The notes under the pieces: generated by a model
Told to the model about the DNA's origin: nothing
Database searches by the model: none
What the model saw: only the letters and a program-made list of their open reading frames with translations
Program-made: the position numbers and the translations under genes
Assembly: GCA_015680685.1 (NCBI GenBank)
Contig: MNCI01026219.1
Location: forward strand, 253,051-317,050
Reading direction: 5' to 3'
DNA: 64,000 nt
Origin: Gnetum montanum
Lineage: Eukaryota; Streptophyta; Gnetopsida; Gnetales; Gnetaceae
In this document: positions 11,940-23,240 of the stretch, piece after piece
How the letters are laid out: each line of letters starts with the position of its first letter
Position numbering within the stretch: position 1 is the first letter of the stretch

Positions 11940-13100
11940 GAGCAACCAAAATAATATGTCATCATAGTAGATAACACATTATGTCGAAGGTCATACAATG
12001 GCATATTGTTAGTATGCTTAGTCAAAATTAAAGCTTGCATAATCCTTGAGTAGGTTCATGAGGGCATATGTGGAGAACATATAGGACCTAGATCCATGGC
12101 TACAAAGATTAGATGATCAAGATACTATTGGCTCTATATAAAAAGTGGATTCCTGCAGAAGGTTAAAACTTGTGACATATGGCAACAACACAATAACTTA
12201 ATACACATGCCACCAACTAAATTACATACTACTTAGATCACATGGTTGTTTCAATGATGGGAAATTGACATTATTGAACCTATAATGGCTAAGTCTTCAG
12301 TGGGACATAGCTTTATCATCACCATAATCGAATATTTTATAAAGTGGGTTGAAGTAATTCCTCTAAGGAAAACAACATCTCAACAAGTCTATAAATTTAT
12401 ATTAGACAACATAGTATCCCATTTTGGCTTACCCCTAACTATAGTTACAAACAACGGACCATAGTTTATTAGCCAAGGAACACAAACCTTTTATCAATAA
12501 TTAAACATCAAACATTTCTTTTCATCACTATACTATCCACAAGCCAATAGACAAGCTGAAGCCAACAACAAGGTCAACATAAACCTCCTTAAGAAGATGC
12601 TAAGCAATAGCAAATGCAAGTGGTATGAACAACTCTTATATGCAATTTGGGCCTATAAGACAACCTTTGGAACTACAACTGGTGCCACCACATATAGCCT
12701 TATTTATGAATTTGAAGCTTTTTTGCCTCTTAAATTACAAGTGCCATCCCTAAGAATAGCTCTATCTGACTTCATCAATGATGATCAAAATAAGTAGTTG
12801 TGTACGATTAACCTCAATTCAATGGAGAAGCAGCAAATACAAATGCTCGCTCACATCAAATGATATCAAGAAAGGCAAAAATAACAACATCATCATGATC
12901 TAAACAAATAAAATCTCAAGGAAGGAGACCTTGTCCTCCAGGCCATCCGTGAACATGCGGACAAGTTTTTGGCCAATTGGAAACAACCTTTCTTGGTCAC
13001 CAAAGCTTATGGTAATGGAGCATTTAGATTGATGGACATGGATGGAAATGAATTGACCAATCCGGTCAACCCTTCCTATTACAAACCTTACTATATCTAA
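11940..13100 (+). pseudogene. Integrase of Tat-like element H
   Basis: A zinc-binding N-terminal block is followed by the catalytic core: WEIDIIEPI near 12262, FIKWVEVIPL, then SHFGLPLTIVTNNG near 12425, where the second catalytic Asp has become Asn. The YYPQANRQAEANNK block is near 12530. A clear 66-codon frame (12597-12797) covers the end of the core, and the C-terminal part continues to LMDMDGNELTNPVNPSYYKPYY at about 13100. Stops are scattered. The 3' third is duplicated in tandem. Confidence 0.7.
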
Positions 13101-13669
13101 TGTTAGCCTGTTTGCTTGTAGCCTTTGTTTGCCTTTGTTTACAAGTTTGGACAAATGATTGATATCAATAACCTTTATAGCCTACAGCAAGCAAGCCTGT
13201 GTGACCTCTTATCTTTCTCTTTTTGGCATCTCAAAGCACTGCATACTTTGTATGAATCTGTGTAACAAAATATAGATTTCTCATGTTTTACTAGTTGTAA
13301 CCGATGATGGCTTGTATTTGCTGATTACCTCATCTAGCCTTATGCTTATGCAATCTCTTGTAATCACATGTATTCTTTAAATTATTTTCTTGCCCTCTTG
13401 GAGTTGTGCTTGTAGGACAAGCCTTGAGCCATCATAGAGATATGACTCATCACAACAGTAAGTCACCACATGATCTCAATACACGAGATTCAGTTAACTT
13501 GTCTAATTGTGCCAATAGTGCTTACCTCACATCACTTCTATTACCCCTTTTGAGTTATATCCCATTAGCCAAATTACAACCTTCCTTACCTTGCTAACAA
13601 TGAAAACCTATGTTTAGCATTTATGCATCATGACCATTTGGCCTTAGCAATGAAACCCAATGAAGGTTT
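12686..13669 (+). repeat. Tandem segmental duplication, copy 1
   Basis: This 984-bp unit runs from the end of the integrase core of H into its 3' noncoding sequence. It joins the second copy at 13670 through the shared string CACCACATATAGCC, present at 12686 and 13670. Copy 1 lacks about 80 bp that copy 2 keeps near its end (compare 13635 with 27860-27930). Confidence 0.8.
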
Positions 13670-14029
13670 CACCACATATAGCCTTATTTATGGATTTGAA
13701 GCTTTTTTGCCTCTTAAATTGCAAGTTCCATCCTTAAGAATAGCTCTATTTGACTTCATCAATGATGAACAGAATAAGGAGTTGTGTACCACTGACCTCA
13801 ATTTGGTGGAGAAGTAATGACTACAAATGCTCACTCACATTGAATAATATCAAGAAAGGTAGAAACAATAACATTATCATGATTTGAATAGATAAAAAGT
13901 CAATGAAGGAAACCTTGTCCTCAAGGCCATTCACAAACATGTGAACAAGTTCTCAGCCAATTGAGAATGATCTTTCTTGATCACCAAAGCTTATGGTAAT
14001 GGAGCATTCAAATTGATGAACATGGATGA
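13670..14029 (+). repeat. Tandem duplication copy 2, left part
   Basis: This segment aligns with 12686-13045 at high identity and repeats the integrase 3' end, including a 63-codon open piece. It stops at the LTR of element D and resumes after it at 27255. Confidence 0.85.
14025..14029. repeat. Left target-site duplication of element D (GATGA)
   Basis: The five bases GATGA precede the LTR, and GATGG follows the other LTR at 27255. The empty site in copy 1 of the duplication reads CATGGATGGAAATG (from about 13041), which supports GATGG as the original target. Confidence 0.8.
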
Positions 14030-14872
14030 TGATGAGTTGTGGATTGGCCCTGTTGACGAGGCCCCATCGATGCAAGGTCTATTCTTGCTTATAAATACAT
14101 GCCAACCAACCATGTTTAGGCATCATCTTGTCATAGTGTAGCAAAGCTCTTGCAATTTTTACATTTCGAGAGTTAGAATATTTTCCTAATTCCTAAGTGC
14201 CCACAGTAGGAGTCATTGAGTGTATGGATCTTTATTCGAGCACTGTTGTACCTAAGCATGATAGTGTGTGCAGCAATAAAGATGAACTTCTTGATAAACC
14301 TTGCAGCATTCTGAATAACTTAAATGTTTTATTTATGCATTTAATATTTTTAGTTATTTATCCAATGTTCTTCAATAATTAAGCTAATTAAGTAATTAAG
14401 CAAGATAAGCTAAATAGTGATTAAGTAAACACATAAGTACGATCGCTTCGAGCATGCATATGATGTTTGGTAATCCCAGTAGAGCTTAACACTTTGTAAC
14501 CTAGCAATGTTATATGTGTTCAGGATGTGTATGACAAGTGGGACTGAATACTTATGTTAGGACTAGTTGAACAATAGTTAGTCAATTAGATTAAAGCAGA
14601 CATTGAATTACTTTATTCTTTATCCTATTTATTTCGAGCACCAAAATCATAAAATATAAAATGATAAAAATCATGTGCCTCAATTACACTTAAACCATAT
14701 CCTTGAGCTTCACAAGTATAGTTGGGAAGACAACGAACATCCTCAATGCCCAGTTTACTTCTAAGATAACAAACGCACTGAAAAACTATAGAGTATTCAA
14801 AATTCAACTAGATCGCACATGAATGCTTTGTGATTCGTATAGTTGGGCGTAGGGGCACCTCACTGCTCATCA
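14030..14872 (+). repeat. 5' LTR of element D
   Basis: Length is 843 bp. TATA-like TTATAAATAC lies at about 14089. It matches 26345-27254 over its whole length at about 85-90% by eye. Its U3 is about 70 bp shorter because most of the ATCGACTAGGCC-type repeats seen in the 3' LTR are absent. Confidence 0.9.
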
Positions 14873-14893
14873 TTGGTGTCATTATCGAGGACT
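14873..14893 (+). promoter_or_regulatory. Primer-binding site of element D
   Basis: TTGGTGTCATTATCGAGGAC directly follows the LTR. It resembles the TTGGCGCCGTTGCCGGGGA site used by Athila/Tat elements (reported as complementary to a tRNA 3' end, commonly tRNA-Asp) with several transitions. Confidence 0.7.
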
Positions 14894-15022
14894 CTTTCTG
14901 TTGAAACGTGCACTATCTAGGATTAGTGAACATCATTAACATTGTCAAATGAACCCTAAGATCAAGATCATTATCAAATAATATAATTACAAAAGCACAC
15001 TAATATTTTATTTGTTTGCAAA

Positions 15023-16850
15023 ATGTCATCTTCTCACAACCATAATGATGTTAAACCGCTAGTCGCACAAGAATGCAAGGTGGTATGTACTCATCCAAAT
15101 GGGTATGTTCCTGACTTCACCTTCATCCTACATTAGGATGAACAACTACGATGGTGTGACATGAAAGGTAATATTGTAATGCCTCCCAATCGAGCTATGC
15201 CTATGATGCTACTTCAAACTCTTAAGAAGTTAAGCATCCAAGATTTTCAAGATGAGTACATTGTGCATGATTATGACTACCAGGACTACTATCCCATTGA
15301 AACATAATGCTGCTAAGATCAACACTAGGAGAGGCAACATGAGGCTGTCAAGGGGAAACAATTCATTAAGTTCTTGTTCCTACTAAACCAAGATGATAAT
15401 GAGGACTCATCCCTAGGGGGCTCTCAACATGAAAATTCTCCATCCCTTATTACTAGTGATGAGGGTGTGGCCCTGAATCTACGATCCACTATCAACAATC
15501 CAAGTTCAGGAAAAGATGGTAGTCAAGGCAGGGGCTCGAACAAGTGTTAAGAAGATAAGAAAACTAATGAATGTGGCTGTGACAATCGAAGGGAATTGGT
15601 AGATATCATGGTGGAGGTAGTTCTCCTCCGTCTTTGTCCTCTTCGTCTACATCTTCTTCTTCTTCCTCTTCTAGTTCTGAAAAACATTGTAGAAAGAACA
15701 ACCATGATGAAGGTGAACAACGGGACAACAATAATGATCATCAAGCCCATAATGAATGAAGGGATAATAGAGGACATCATTGATAACAACAAAATAATGA
15801 TGATGATGAACCTTTACTGACAATCCAAAGCATGCTAAATATTGCAAAGGCTGTAAAAATTTCAACCAAGCATGTGAGGGATAGTCGAATCAAGCGCCTA
15901 GACATGAACAATATCCCAAGATTTAAGGGGGGATATAACTCTAATCTAGAAACCATCTACAAGCCTTTCACGATGCCTATGCCTTACAAAACATAGAAAA
16001 TGACTAGCAGAAATTGAAGCTATTTCCCAAGACACTCATCAAAGAGGCAGAAAGTTGGTATTGATCCTTGCAACCAAAATCCATTTGCAGATGGAGTACC
16101 ATGCTAGAACTATTTAATGACAAATGCCAAACGTACTCTAGAGTGTCTAATCTGAGAAGGCAAATCTAGGCTAGAAACAAGGAACACATGAACCCTTGGA
16201 TTCCGCCATGGACAAATATTATTCTCTCTTACATTGATGGCCTAGCCATGGTTATTCTCAATGGAAACAACCCCACCACATCATAGATGGACTCAGAGCA
16301 GAAACTAGAAGAACTCTTGGGGTTTATGCCCAAGGAAGACTGTCCGAACTAAGAGCTTATTAGATCCAAAGGTTGAAAGAGTAGGTAGCAAAAGAAGAAG
16401 GTGAGTTGTGGAAAAGGAAAAGTGCAGAAGAATATAATAGAAACCCATCCATTAGGAAAAGGGAGGTTCAATTTTTATGACGAGGAGGAATCACCACTTG
16501 ACGAGGTGGTGAACATGAAAACCTTGCCCATCCAAAAATCTATTTCTGATACTTCGGAAAAGGTTGATAAACTATGGAACTCTTTGGATGAAAAATTTTA
16601 AACCATTATGAAGATTGTTGAAGAATCCAAAGAGCATAATAGTGATCGTAACTGCAGGAGGCAAAAACAAGTTGAACATGCCTACCAAAGAGGTAAGGGT
16701 AAAACTACTGTAGTAAAAGAAGTTGTGGAGATAGACTCTGATGATGATGTTGGGTGTGACATTTGTTAATATGACCATCCCAAGGGATGTTACCCTGTGG
16801 TGTCACACTTACACAAGTCTAGGGTGTACATGCTAAATCCTTGACTAGCA
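15023..16850 (+). pseudogene. gag of element D
   Basis: The likely start is ATG at 15023 after a 130-base leader, opening MSSSHNHNDV. A first stop appears after about 38 codons. The N-terminal part holds a Ser-rich run (about 15630-15690). The capsid core lies at about 15885-16420, with RLDMNNIPRFKGGYN. A CX2CX3HX3C zinc knuckle (CDIC, stop, YDHPKGC) is at 16755-16790, one codon changed to TAA. The protein would coat element RNA. Many stops, but the layout is complete and parallels element G. Confidence 0.7.
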
Positions 16851-17539
16851 AGAAGGCAAGCACCCAAACGATTGTCTTATCCTCAAGGCAATCCAAGGCA
16901 ATTCCAATAGCACCAACAAGCTTACTATCCAAGTGGAGCTGCATCATAATCGTATGAGTAATATTAGTAGTGCCAGCAACCACAATCATGGGGGATGCCA
17001 CCGCCAAGATAGCAGTACCCTTACAAGCAACCAGATCCATACAAGTACTATGTTTAGCAACCTGTTTCTCCACGTGGCTCTGCTATCCATGCCTCATTCC
17101 AACATCACTATTATCCTCTAGAGTACCATCAAACTTATTCACCATCTACTTGAGGGAAACCCCCATATCCTTATCATCCTCCTTATCTATCTACACACAT
17201 CCCTTCATCCTCAACCTAGCTACCTCTTACTCCATCTATGCAAGGCAAAATTCCTTCACAACCACAACAACAAAATGCTATGAGGGCTGTAAATTTACAA
17301 CCGACCTTCCAGCCAAGTGGTTCGGACTATAGATCCAAGAAACAATCATTTTTTTGATCCAATAATCCTCCCAAACCCTCACAACCTAATGTAGCTAGTC
17401 ACCTTGTATCTCCAACATCCTCACCCTCTACACCAAATATATTTGAGGCCCCTTCAAACCAAACGCTACCTTAGATCCACACTATGATGTTAACTCATGC
17501 TATCTCCAATTAAATCAAGGCTGGCAACCTTCCCACAAA

Positions 17540-17925
17540 GAGATATGACCCAAGAAGTCCTCTTATTTACTTACAAATCATTGAACATGAACCATGCAAG
17601 GTTCTTTTTGAGTCTGGTTCTAGTATCAATCTCATCTCCCATGACATGTACAAGGCCTAGAACCTACCACCTCTCAAGAAGAGTAATATCCATTTGAAAG
17701 TGGAAGAGCAATCAATCATTCTCCCTTTGGGATTAGTAGAGGACATTGTGACTATAGTTTGTGGGTGGTCCTATCCTGCTGATTTTCTAGTGATCAAGGT
17801 AGAAAACTACAAAGGCAACTTCCCCATCATTATGGAACATGCATGGTTAAGCACTGTTAATGCACAAATGGGCATCAGGGACCTCTCTCTTAAAATCTCC
17901 AAGGAGAACAAATTTGGATGACTTG
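17540..17925 (+). pseudogene. Aspartic protease of element D
   Basis: The active-site block reads VLFESGSSINLIS (from 17601), so the catalytic Asp of DSG has become Glu. An open frame of 75 codons (17694-17921) holds the rest, ending in MGIRDLSLKISKENKFG. Homologous to the protease of element G at 4870-5225. Confidence 0.7.
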
Positions 17926-18128
17926 AGAAAAAGTGAGTTCCATGCATCGCATATAGTGAGAACGGGTGCAATTGCGTGCAAAAAATCTAGTTCCTTGAAA
18001 GTACATTCATTAAAGCTTGCAATCAATGTGCACATGAAACTGATATCCAAAGGTGCCTATATGCAGTAGCCACAAAATAAGAGGACACCTAGTGGCTGAC
18101 AGCTAACTCTAACAATGACACACTATGC

Positions 18129-19270
18129 ATGGAACCATCTAAGAGCCTAACATGTGCTTATGGTGAGGGCATGGATAAACTTGAGCAAGTTCATCACCAA
18201 CTCTCTGATGATGAAGTTGATGATACATGTTGGGGAGAGTTGATAATCCCTGATCATTTCAAGCTAGAGCCCCTAGAGTTAAAAACTCTACTAGCCAACA
18301 TGGAGTATGCATTTTTTCAAAATGGCAAGCCGGTTATAATCAATGCAAATCTTGCTCCGAACAAAAAGACAAGCTACTAAAGGTGGTCAACAAATAGCCA
18401 AAAGCCTTTGCTTGGTCATATCCTAAACTAACTAAAATTGATCCAAGGATATGTCAACATCATATCTACATTGACCCAGCCATGAAGCCAAGAAGGTAGT
18501 CACAGAGGCGATTGAACCCCAAGTTGAAGCAAATTGTTAAAGAGGAAATCGAACAACTCCTCAAGGCAAGGTTCATCTATCCCATCGTAGATAGTGAGTG
18601 GGTTAGTCCACTCGTAATTATGCCAAAAAAATGGCAAGTGGCGAGTCTGCATCGACTTTAGGTTGTTGAATATGGCAACATTTAAAGATCATTTTCCATT
18701 GCCATTTGTGGACCAAGCGTTGAACATCATTTCTGGGCATTGCTATTATAGCTTCTTGGATGGTTATAGTGTTTATAACCAAATTCAGATTGCACCAGAA
18801 GATTAAGCCAAAACAAAATTCATGAGTCCCTAGGGGACTTTTGCATATTGCAAGATGTTGTTCAATCTATGCCATACCCTTGCAACATTTCAATGCCTGG
18901 TCCTTGGTATTTTTCGACAACAAATTGGTAGCAGGGTAGAAGTCTTTATGGATGACTTCTCTACCTACGGGACTACATTTGAGCAAGCCCTGGATCACCT
19001 TGATCAAGTACTAAAAAGATCTATTGAAACAAACCTTAAACTCATTTGGTAAAAAAATCATTTAATGGTCCAAGAGGGCAAAGTACTAGGGCACAAAATT
19101 ACTCAACTAGGAATTGAGGTAGACCCAAAAAAGATAAGGGTCATCTACAAAATCACACAACAACTAAAGACAATCAAAGACATCCGATCATTCCTTGGAC
19201 ACACTGGCTATTACTGGTGGTTTATAGAAAATTTCTCTAAGATCACAAAGTCATTAATCTAACTTACAAA
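18129..19270 (+). pseudogene. Reverse transcriptase of element D
   Basis: The lead-in segment is open at 18129-18380 (ELIIPDHFKLEPLELKTLL, then PVIINANLAPN). The core begins with LKQIVKEEIEQLLKARFIYPI near 18523. The catalytic FMDD box is at 18945-18956, followed by FSTYGTTFEQALDHLDQVL. The thumb block HKITQLGIEVDPKKIRVI leads to SFLGHTGYYWWFIENFSKI (to about 19260). Several stops and at least one frameshift occur between the blocks. FMDDFS with GIEVD is the Athila style. Confidence 0.75.
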
Positions 19271-19800
19271 GAAAGATGTTCCATTCATCTGGATCAAGGA
19301 GTGCGAACATGCATTCCAACAACTAAAGAAAAAACTCATAGAAACTCTAATTCTACAAGCATCAAACTAGTCCAAGCCATTTCATATAATGACAGATGCA
19401 TCTAATTATGTCTTGGAAGCCATGCTTATGCAGATGGACAATAAGAAACATCCATAATATATCTACTACGTATGCTAAAGCATTGTGGGTGCACAGTTGA
19501 ATTACACCACAACTAAGAAAGAACTAATGGCAATGGTGCATGCTCTCAAAAAGTTTAAGCACTATGTGCTTGGCTATAGTGTTTGTGCACACAAATCACA
19601 GTGTTATTTGCTTCCTAATGAATAAGCTAATAGTGAGCCCCCGTATCATATGATGGCTCGTGATTTTGCAAGAATTCAATCTCACAGTGGTAGATCAAAA
19701 AGAGACTAAGAATGTGGTCATTAACCACCTCTCTCAATTAAGTTGGGATGATAAGGAAAAGGAGAGTCTGCCCTTTGATTAATTTCCAAACAAACTTCTC
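19271..19800 (+). pseudogene. RNase H of element D
   Basis: The start block MTDASNYVLEA is near 19389, with the usual first catalytic Asp. It is followed by the LNYTTTKKEL-type region near 19500 and a tether toward the integrase. Stops interrupt it. No second RNase H is seen, unlike element H. Confidence 0.6.
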
Positions 19801-19899
19801 TTTCCAGGAGCAATAAATGACCAAGTACCCACCGAATCAAAATGATATGATGACATCCTTACTTACCTTCTCACTCAAGAGATAGAGATGCCACAAGAT

Positions 19900-21090
19900 C
19901 TGGACTTTAGGAAGAAACAACAATTTCTTCATTAGGCAAAGTACTTTATGGAAATCAATGGACACCTTTACAAGGTGTGTGCTGATGGCCTAGTTCATTG
20001 GTGTATCCCTAATGCAAATCAATTGCGAATTCTCCAAGATGCTCACAAAGGCCCTTGTGGTGGCCACTATGCAGGGAGATGCATGGCTATAAAAATCCTA
20101 ATGGTAGGATACTATTGGCCTACAATCTTTAGGAATGCCCACCAATTTGTTTGATCATGTGTGTTGTCAACAAGATGGTGGGATGATCACTTGAAGGAAG
20201 GATCCTCAATAGTGGATTCAACCACTAGAGCCCTTTAACATATGGGACATAGACTTCATGGGTCCCATCACACCCATGTCCAATGGAAAGACATACATCA
20301 TCATAGTTGGAAAGTACTGCACCAAGTGGGCAAAAGCAACAACCATCACCAATTGTACATCATCCACTACTACTTGATTTGTACAGCAACATATTGTAAA
20401 TAGGTTTGGTGTGCCATGTGTACTGATTTCTAACAATGGAACCCATTTTACAGATGCCACCTTTTGGAAGTTGATGTAATGCTTGGAGGTTGAACATAAA
20501 TTAACACCTTATGACCCCCCAAGCCAATGGTTAAGTAGAAGTCACCAATAGGGAGATCACAAAGATCTTAACAAGGACTATAAGCAAACATAGGAGAGAC
20601 TAGAGCACAAAACTCAATGATGCTTGCGAGGCCTACTACTCCATGTGGAAACTCTCCATAGGCTACTCTCCCTATGAGCTAGTGTATGAAAAACTTCTAA
20701 CACTTCCAATCCAATCTCAGCTCCATACACTTTCAACAACCTATGACTTGGACCTTGACCTAAGCTTAGCATAAAGAGAAAAATTGATCAACCTAAATGT
20801 ACTAGATGAAAATCAATTAGTGGCCCCATCTTCGAATGAAGTGCACAAGGCATACAACAAGAGGCATCATGACCTTAGAATTCAGAAATTAAAATTTCAA
20901 CCTAGAAATAAGGTTCTCTACTAGAACCCCACACATGTACCTCAGAAAAAAAATTTCCAAACATTGTGGAAGGGACCCTATATAATTGACAAAACCTTTT
21001 CCTCTAGGGCCATGTTAATCTAAAAACCTGAGAGCCCACACAGAAAGTAGTTGGTCAACATCCAAAAAGTAAAACCTTTCCTAGAGCCAA
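19900..21090 (+). pseudogene. Integrase of element D
   Basis: A 68-codon frame (19948-20154) carries the zinc-binding domain (AHKGPCGGHYAG, then GYYWPTIFRNAHQFV). The catalytic core follows: WDIDFMGPI near 20240, GKYCTKWAKA, then ISNNGTHF near 20428, where the second catalytic Asp is now Asn. The C-terminal region reaches about 21090. Stops and indels break the frame. Confidence 0.7.
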
Positions 21091-21099
21091 AGTAAGCCA

Positions 21100-23240
21100 A
21101 TGCAACTAATACCTCATCGAATAAACAATCACGCTCTATATTTTGCATCTCCTCCTTTCAACTCAATCGTGAGGAAGATGGTCATCCATGCTAATCATAC
21201 ACATGGCTCCTCAATTTTACACATTTTTGTTTTACACTTTGCTGGTTTTTATCCATTTTTGGTTTTTCACTCTATTGATTTTCTCAATTTTTGTTTTACA
21301 ACATCATTAGTATGTTTTATCTTTCTTGAGTATTTTGTACTTTCTTATATATTTTACTTTATTTTTATGTGACTTTTTATTATTTTTCCTAATAAAAGTG
21401 CTTTATTATCATAGGACACAGTGCCAATGTTGCTATTTACTAATGGTGGTTTGTGCTTAATGTTTTCATTGTTAATGTTTGGTTTCTATTTTTAAATTCT
21501 AATGTCTAACAACTAAGACATGGTTTATTTTTCATGGAATAGGCAGTAAGTCCATGTCATCCACTCATTCAAAAACTCTATGGTTTTCCTTGTTTTAGAA
21601 GTTTGAGATCCCTTTCATTAAATGAACTTTTAATAAATTTCTGACCTTGGTAGTTTCCAAAATTGGGAAGGATTCAAAGGTTTGCATAGGGTGTGACTTC
21701 AAGGGGACTCAAGACTCTTTGTACTCTTCTACTTAATTGGGTGCTTGAGTGTTTTCTTTGACTTCTTACCATTATGTGTCGACCAATAATAGGAAGTTAA
21801 ATAAAGTCTTTACACGATGTGGTTCCCATTTCAAAAAAAAAATGATGGGAATTCAAAGCACATTCCTTAGACAAATAAACAGGCTATAAGCACTACTTAT
21901 GGGACTAGAAGGACATGTTACCCATGCCTGAAGGTTCTCTCTAACTAAGGCCCTCTTTCACTTCCTACTTCTCTTTTCTTCTCTTTATGGAAGAGTGGTC
22001 ATTTTGTGGGAGCACTCTTCTATCTTGAGGGGATGGATCAGTCTTGGAGTGGCAATGCAAAGTCACTGGAAGCAGTTGATTTTGGTCTAGACTAAAGATG
22101 GATCATATTGGGTCATTTTAAACACAAACTCCATAAGGGACTTCTTATGACCTCAATTTGAGATTCCATCCCACCTTCTTAGTCATCCATCTATGCTGCT
22201 TGTAACTCACCTCATTGCCAGTTTCCATGTTATGCATGATGTCTTAGTTTAATGTGTTGGAATTCTTGGATAGATTCTTTCCTATTGGTCCTTAACTTTT
22301 CATAACCATTCATCGACTATGGGGCTGACAAACTTCTTAGTTGAGGTTATGCAAGGGTAAAAAGGACATGTGCCTGCTATGGGGAGGACCCACTTACATA
22401 TCTCTTGGTTTGGATAGTTAAGCCCCTTACCTTAGACATTGTTGTAATCATACCTTTCACGTGCCCCATTATGCATCCAACTCTGTGCTCCTTAAACTTT
22501 CATAAAACTTCATTCTCCAATCATTTTCTAAATTTTTTGAGCTCCAACATCCTCTTCTACTATTTTCATCATGTTCATGGCTTTTTGGACTTCCATTTGA
22601 CTCCGATTTCACTAAAAAACTCCTTGTATTTTGAAATTTTTCCCAAAGTTAATGGTGGTCAACAACTACATCGACTAGGCCCTCCTTGTATTTTGAAAGT
22701 TTTCCCAAAGTCAACAGTGATCAATAGCTACATGGACTAGGCTTAGTCGATGTAGTTGACCCCATCGACAGGGCCTTGTCGACTAGGCCCCATTGATGTA
22801 ACACAAAAAATTTATAAATACCGCCAAACACTTGGCAATTTTTATCATTTGCTTCAAAACAAGAGAGGAGTTTTTACCATTTTTTAGAGCCCAAAACCTT
22901 TTGGAGCCCATAATTTTCTAACCATTTGTCCAAATCACCTTTTTCTTTGATCATGTAGCTACCGGAGGTAGGCCCTTCATTGTGAGGGTTGTAGTCCTTA
23001 AGGTTTTTAACAAAAATTTGTTGTCCCTCAAAGGGTTAATGAATACAATGATAACTTAAGCATCAATTTTTTAGAGTTTAACCCTTTCAGCAACCTCTAG
23101 TATGACTATAATCATATATTAACATCAAAACACAAATAAACTAACAATTAAAATTGATCAAATCAGCATAATCACAACTTAGCCATGTGTAACTTTCCTA
23201 ACAAGATAAGGTATCACAAATTGTTTCATGTTACACAATA
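21100..23240. other. Spacer between pol and third region of element D
   Basis: No domain recognised. An open frame of 90 codons (21100-21372) is hydrophobic and Phe-rich, but so is the AT-rich background. The stretch 22620-22830 looks like U3 sequence (ATCGAC-type repeats, then TTTATAAATACC at about 22810). Another LTR may have inserted here or U3 sequence may have been captured, but I could not place its ends. Confidence 0.4.
22621..22741 (+). repeat. 62-bp tandem pair with hairpin
   Basis: Two adjacent units share CTCCTTGTATTTTGAAA, TTTTCCCAAAGT and TACAT(C/G)GACTAGGC. Directly after them the arms 22728-22739 (CTACATGGACTA) and 22744-22755 (TAGTCGATGTAG) pair with one mismatch around a 4-base loop. 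Confidence 0.75.

Noticed and set aside
15547-15792. Minus-strand frame with an arginine-rich run
   Set aside because: It is the reverse of the Ser-rich, TCT/TCC-repeat part of element D gag. The low-complexity composition explains the arginines.
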